A stretch of 8,978 nt of DNA, from contig DATMZG010000077.1 of the NCBI GenBank assembly GCA_035560415.1, positions 1 through 8,978 of the forward strand, written 5' to 3'. The notes under the pieces are model-generated. The model made no database searches, was not told where the DNA came from, and worked only from the letters and a program-made list of their open reading frames with translations. Positions within the stretch are counted from its first letter, which is position 1; each line of letters starts with the position of its first letter. Source of the stretch: DATMXT01 sp035560415 (lineage in GTDB: Bacteria; Bacillota; Clostridia; Oscillospirales; Feifaniaceae). This document shows, piece after piece, positions 6,736 through 8,978 of this stretch. The translations under genes were made by a program, and so were the position numbers.

Positions 6736-6764
6736 ATTATACAAGGCCCGCAGTCGGAATGCAA
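6736..6764 (-). promoter_or_regulatory. Promoter of the transporter-kinase-DUF5714 operon
   Basis: On the minus strand, perfect TATAAT (6741-6736) lies 17 bases after a weak -35 TTGCAT (6764-6759). Only AACAAGC separates the -10 box from the transporter ATG at 6728. The expected start of transcription therefore falls within about 2 bases of the ATG, predicting a leaderless or nearly leaderless transcript. Confidence 0.65.
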
Positions 6765-6785
6765 CGTGGCGGCGGGTGTTTTTTA

Positions 6786-6830
6786 GAATAAAAAGTCGGT
6801 GCAGCTTTTGCTGCGCCGACTTCTTTATTC
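6786..6830 (-). terminator. Intrinsic terminator of the flavin reductase gene
   Basis: AAGTCGGTGCAGC (6793-6805) pairs with GCTGCGCCGACTT (6810-6822) around TTTT, 13 pairs with one G-T. GAATAAA and TTTATTC flank it. On the minus strand the stem is followed by TTTTTATTC. It begins 12 bases after the reductase stop codon and insulates the downstream operon. Confidence 0.9.
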
Positions 6831-6841
6831 CGGTATGAAGT

Positions 6842-8854
6842 TTATTTGCCAGAGGCGGCCGACTTGCCCGCAATGCGGCCAAAGACCGTAAAGTCCACAA
6901 TGGCGTTTCCGCCCAGGCGGTTGCCGCCGTGGATTCCGCCGGTGACTTCGCCCGCGGCGTAAAGGCCGGGGATGACGGCGCCGTCGGTGCCGATGACATG
7001 GGTGTCCACGTCAATCTTGACGCCGCCCATCGTGTGGTGGGCTGCGGGGGCGCGCGGATAGGCGTACCACGGGCCGGTCTTGAACTCGTAGTTGAACAGG
7101 GTACGGCCGAATTCATCGGCCACTCCGGTTCCGACATTGGCGTTGAACTCCTGGATGGTCTGGACAAGCGCCTCGGCGGGAATCTTCATTTTTGCGGCCA
7201 GCTCTTCAAGCGTATCGGCCGAAACGTAGCCCGAATCTCCGGAAGTGACCATATCGGTCATGGTGCGGCCGCCCAGCGTCGTAAAGGCATTGGGGTCGGT
7301 GATTCCGTCGGCCGAGAGCAGCAGCCAGACGACGCCGTCGGTCTGCTGGAGGATGGCGGTGCTGATGACGTCGCGCCGGCCGTCCTCACGCACAAAGCGC
7401 TTGCCTTCCTTGTTGACGAAGACGTAGCCCTGCACGCCGGTTGCGGCGACATGGTCGGAAGTGGTTCCATTGGTGGGGTTGCAAACCTGAAGCAGCTGAA
7501 TCTGCTCCATGTCGACAAGCGCCGCGCCTGCGTCGCGGCACATGAAGATACCGTCGCCGGTGACACCGGGCATGTTGGAGGTGATGAGGCCGGCTCCGAG
7601 GTCCGGCCACTTCTCGCCCTGGCAGTACTCGACCCGCAGCTCGACGTTGCCGGCAAATCCACCGGTCGCCATGATGACACCCTTGTTCGCCTTCAGCGTG
7701 ACCTTGTTGCCGTCCTTGCCCAGCGCATTGACACCGACCACGCGGCCGTTCTCAACGATCAGGCTCTTGCCTTCGGTATCCATCAGGACTTTATAATTTT
7801 CGCGAGTATCTAAGGTTGAAATAAAGGCCTTGAAATAGCCGGTGCCATTTGGCATGACTGCGTTGTGGGTGCGCTGATAGAGTGCGCCAGTGCCCTGGGT
7901 GACGCCCGGCTTGAACTCCATGCCCATGCCCTCAAGCCACTTGAGGCCGGCGAGGGCGTTCTGGCACATGACGTCGATCAGTTCCTTGTTGGCGACTTTG
8001 TCGCCGCCCTCCCAGGTCTGCTGAGCGTGAAATTCAGGGGAGTCTTCAATCCCCAACGGGCCCTGTACCTCGGGGTCGGCCGCGTTGTAAATGCCGCCCG
8101 AGACGATGGAGTTGCCGCCTAAGGTACCCATCTTCTCGATGACGATGACCGAGGCGCCCTGTTCGGTGGCCGAGCAGGCCGCCGAGAGACCGGCGCCGCC
8201 GCCGCCTACGATGATGACGTCGGCCGTCAGCGTAACATCGGGCTCCTTTTCCTTGGGGGCAGCTACCTTAAGCGCTGCGATATCGGCGCCGGCCTGCGTC
8301 AGGCAGTTCTCGGTCGCCGTCAGGATGGCACGGCTGGTCATGCTGGCGCCGGTGACGACGTCGACCGCCAGCGTCTGCCCTTCGACAATGGCCGCCGGAA
8401 TGATGCTTGTCGGCCAGTCGCGAAGCCCCGCGGTCTCAATGTTGCTGCCGACCGTGACGCTTTGAATGGCGTCTTCGGCAACCACAACGGTCACCGGCAC
8501 CTGGCCCCACATTCCACGGGCCGCAGCGGTGTATGTACCGGCCTTCATGCCGGCGGGCTCAGGCTCCGGTTCCGGCTCAGGCTCGGGGATTGGCTCGGGC
8601 TCGGGGATTGGCTCCGGCTCCGGCTCGGGCGTGGGCGCGGGCGCGGCCTCGTCCCATTTGATGATTTGCCCGGGGAAAATCAAATTGGGGTTTTCAATGC
8701 CGTTGTACGCCGCAAGCGTCTTGTAGTCGGTGCCAAACTTTTCCGCGATCTTCCACAGCACGTCGCCCGGGACGACGGTGTAGGAAGCAGCGCCGGCCGT
8801 AAGGCCCAGAGCGAATACGAGCGCCAAGAGCAGTGCGAGCATTCTCCTGTGCAT
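6842..8854 (-). CDS. Secreted LysM / FMN-binding / FAD-dependent fumarate reductase-type protein
   Basis: The 670-residue exported protein has a signal peptide (1-23, basic MHRRM then a Leu/Ala core), one LysM domain (25-67, YTVVPGD to PGQIIKW) for peptidoglycan attachment, a Pro-Glu linker (75-100), an FMN-binding domain (about 104-190) and a flavocytochrome c/fumarate-reductase FAD domain (about 210-670, GGGGAG at 217-222). DVVTGASMTS (165-174) is an ApbE-type flavinylation motif with Ser171 as probable FMN attachment residue. The reductase keeps His330, Arg494 (GRRD), His606 (HHTMGG) and Arg646 (GGNRLGGNA), matching the fumarate-reductase active site. There is no CxxCH haem site, so electrons probably reach FAD through the bound FMN. 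Likely role: cell-wall respiration with fumarate or a related unsaturated acid (urocanate and others also possible). ATG at 8854 has AGGAGG 7 bases upstream; the ATG at 8858-8860 is too close to that site. Confidence 0.93.
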   Translation of the reverse strand: MHRRMLALLLALVFALGLTAGAASYTVVPGDVLWKIAEKFGTDYKTLAAYNGIENPNLIFPGQIIKWDEAAPAPTPEPEPEPIPEPEPIPEPEPEPEPEPAGMKAGTYTAAARGMWGQVPVTVVVAEDAIQSVTVGSNIETAGLRDWPTSIIPAAIVEGQTLAVDVVTGASMTSRAILTATENCLTQAGADIAALKVAAPKEKEPDVTLTADVIIVGGGGAGLSAACSATEQGASVIVIEKMGTLGGNSIVSGGIYNAADPEVQGPLGIEDSPEFHAQQTWEGGDKVANKELIDVMCQNALAGLKWLEGMGMEFKPGVTQGTGALYQRTHNAVMPNGTGYFKAFISTLDTRENYKVLMDTEGKSLIVENGRVVGVNALGKDGNKVTLKANKGVIMATGGFAGNVELRVEYCQGEKWPDLGAGLITSNMPGVTGDGIFMCRDAGAALVDMEQIQLLQVCNPTNGTTSDHVAATGVQGYVFVNKEGKRFVREDGRRDVISTAILQQTDGVVWLLLSADGITDPNAFTTLGGRTMTDMVTSGDSGYVSADTLEELAAKMKIPAEALVQTIQEFNANVGTGVADEFGRTLFNYEFKTGPWYAYPRAPAAHHTMGGVKIDVDTHVIGTDGAVIPGLYAAGEVTGGIHGGNRLGGNAIVDFTVFGRIAGKSAASGK
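8555..8629 (-). repeat. Pro-Glu-coding low-complexity repeat
   Basis: Hexamer-based repeats encode Glu-Pro dipeptides in the reductase linker. The clearest unit is an 18-bp tandem (8574-8591 and 8592-8609) encoding EPEPIP on the minus strand, identical apart from one base. It is a rigid spacer between the LysM and FMN domains. Length change by slippage in multiples of 6 or 18 bases would stay in frame. Confidence 0.85.
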
Positions 8855-8861
8855 TTTCATT

Positions 8862-8867
8862 CCTCCT
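8862..8867 (-). promoter_or_regulatory. Ribosome-binding site of the reductase gene
   Basis: AGGAGG within AAAAGGAGGA lies 7 bases before ATG at 8854. The ATG at 8860 has only one base between it and AGGAGG, too short for normal initiation. The site therefore sets the start at 8854, two codons into the longer reading. Confidence 0.85.
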
Positions 8868-8901
8868 TTTATTGCTTTGGGGTTTTTTGGAATATGGTTA
8901 T

Positions 8902-8929
8902 ATTGTATCACTGTTATGCAGACAGTCAA
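8902..8929 (-). promoter_or_regulatory. Sigma-70/SigA-type promoter of the reductase gene
   Basis: On the minus strand, -35 TTGACT (8929-8924, five of six consensus bases) and -10 TACAAT (8907-8902, five of six) are separated by 16 bases. Transcription should start near 8895, giving a leader of about 40 bases before ATG 8854. AT-rich DNA continues upstream to the window end. Confidence 0.75.
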
Positions 8930-8978
8930 ACACTTTTTGGAATTTCCCTCTTTAACTTTTCTATGGTATTTGCTATAT

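Noticed and set aside
6929..7813. 294-residue open frame on the plus strand
   Set aside because: It lies fully opposite the well-supported reductase gene, has no recognisable domain and no ribosome site. It is a shadow produced by GC-rich codon bias.
8911..8925. Possible operator dyad CTGT...ACAG between the -35 and -10 of the reductase promoter
   Set aside because: Only four bases per arm match, which is expected by chance; no regulator gene is adjacent.

Overview
The window is GC-rich bacterial DNA that looks like a Gram-positive anaerobe of the class Clostridia, possibly a high-GC Oscillospirales-type gut bacterium. This rests on strong GGAGG ribosome sites, a TTG start, a secreted LysM protein carrying a flavin-dependent reductase, and the style of the metabolic proteins. 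The taxonomic call is inference. I see no rRNA, tRNA, CRISPR array, insertion sequence or phage gene.

Left part, plus strand (1-3377). A leader of about 140 bases holds three back-to-back inverted repeats. Three co-directional genes follow: a D-2-hydroxyacid dehydrogenase that appears to lack roughly 30 residues of its N-terminal domain, a tartrate/D-malate-type decarboxylating dehydrogenase that starts at TTG, and a major facilitator (MFS) transporter overlapping it by 4 bases. Together they look like uptake and NAD-linked oxidation/reduction of a small hydroxy acid such as tartrate or D-malate. The substrate is not proven by sequence.

Middle part, minus strand (6764 down to 3408). A promoter with a perfect TATAAT lies only 7 bases before the ATG of an MFS transporter of the FucP-like type, so the mRNA may be leaderless. 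The transporter overlaps an FGGY carbohydrate kinase by 8 bases. The kinase is closest to rhamnulokinases but has changed substrate-pocket motifs. It overlaps a cysteine-rich DUF5714 protein by 4 bases. The two operons converge on one bidirectional terminator at 3376-3409 whose arms touch both stop codons.

Right part, minus strand (8929 down to 6786). A single-gene unit with a good promoter, ideal ribosome site and intrinsic terminator encodes a secreted four-part protein: signal peptide, LysM, Pro-Glu linker, FMN-binding domain with a flavinylation motif, and a fumarate-reductase-type FAD domain. It is most likely a cell-wall-attached terminal reductase fed by extracellular electron transfer. 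The most noteworthy items are this domain architecture, the kinase/transporter/DUF5714 operon of unknown substrate, and the shortened hydroxyacid dehydrogenase.
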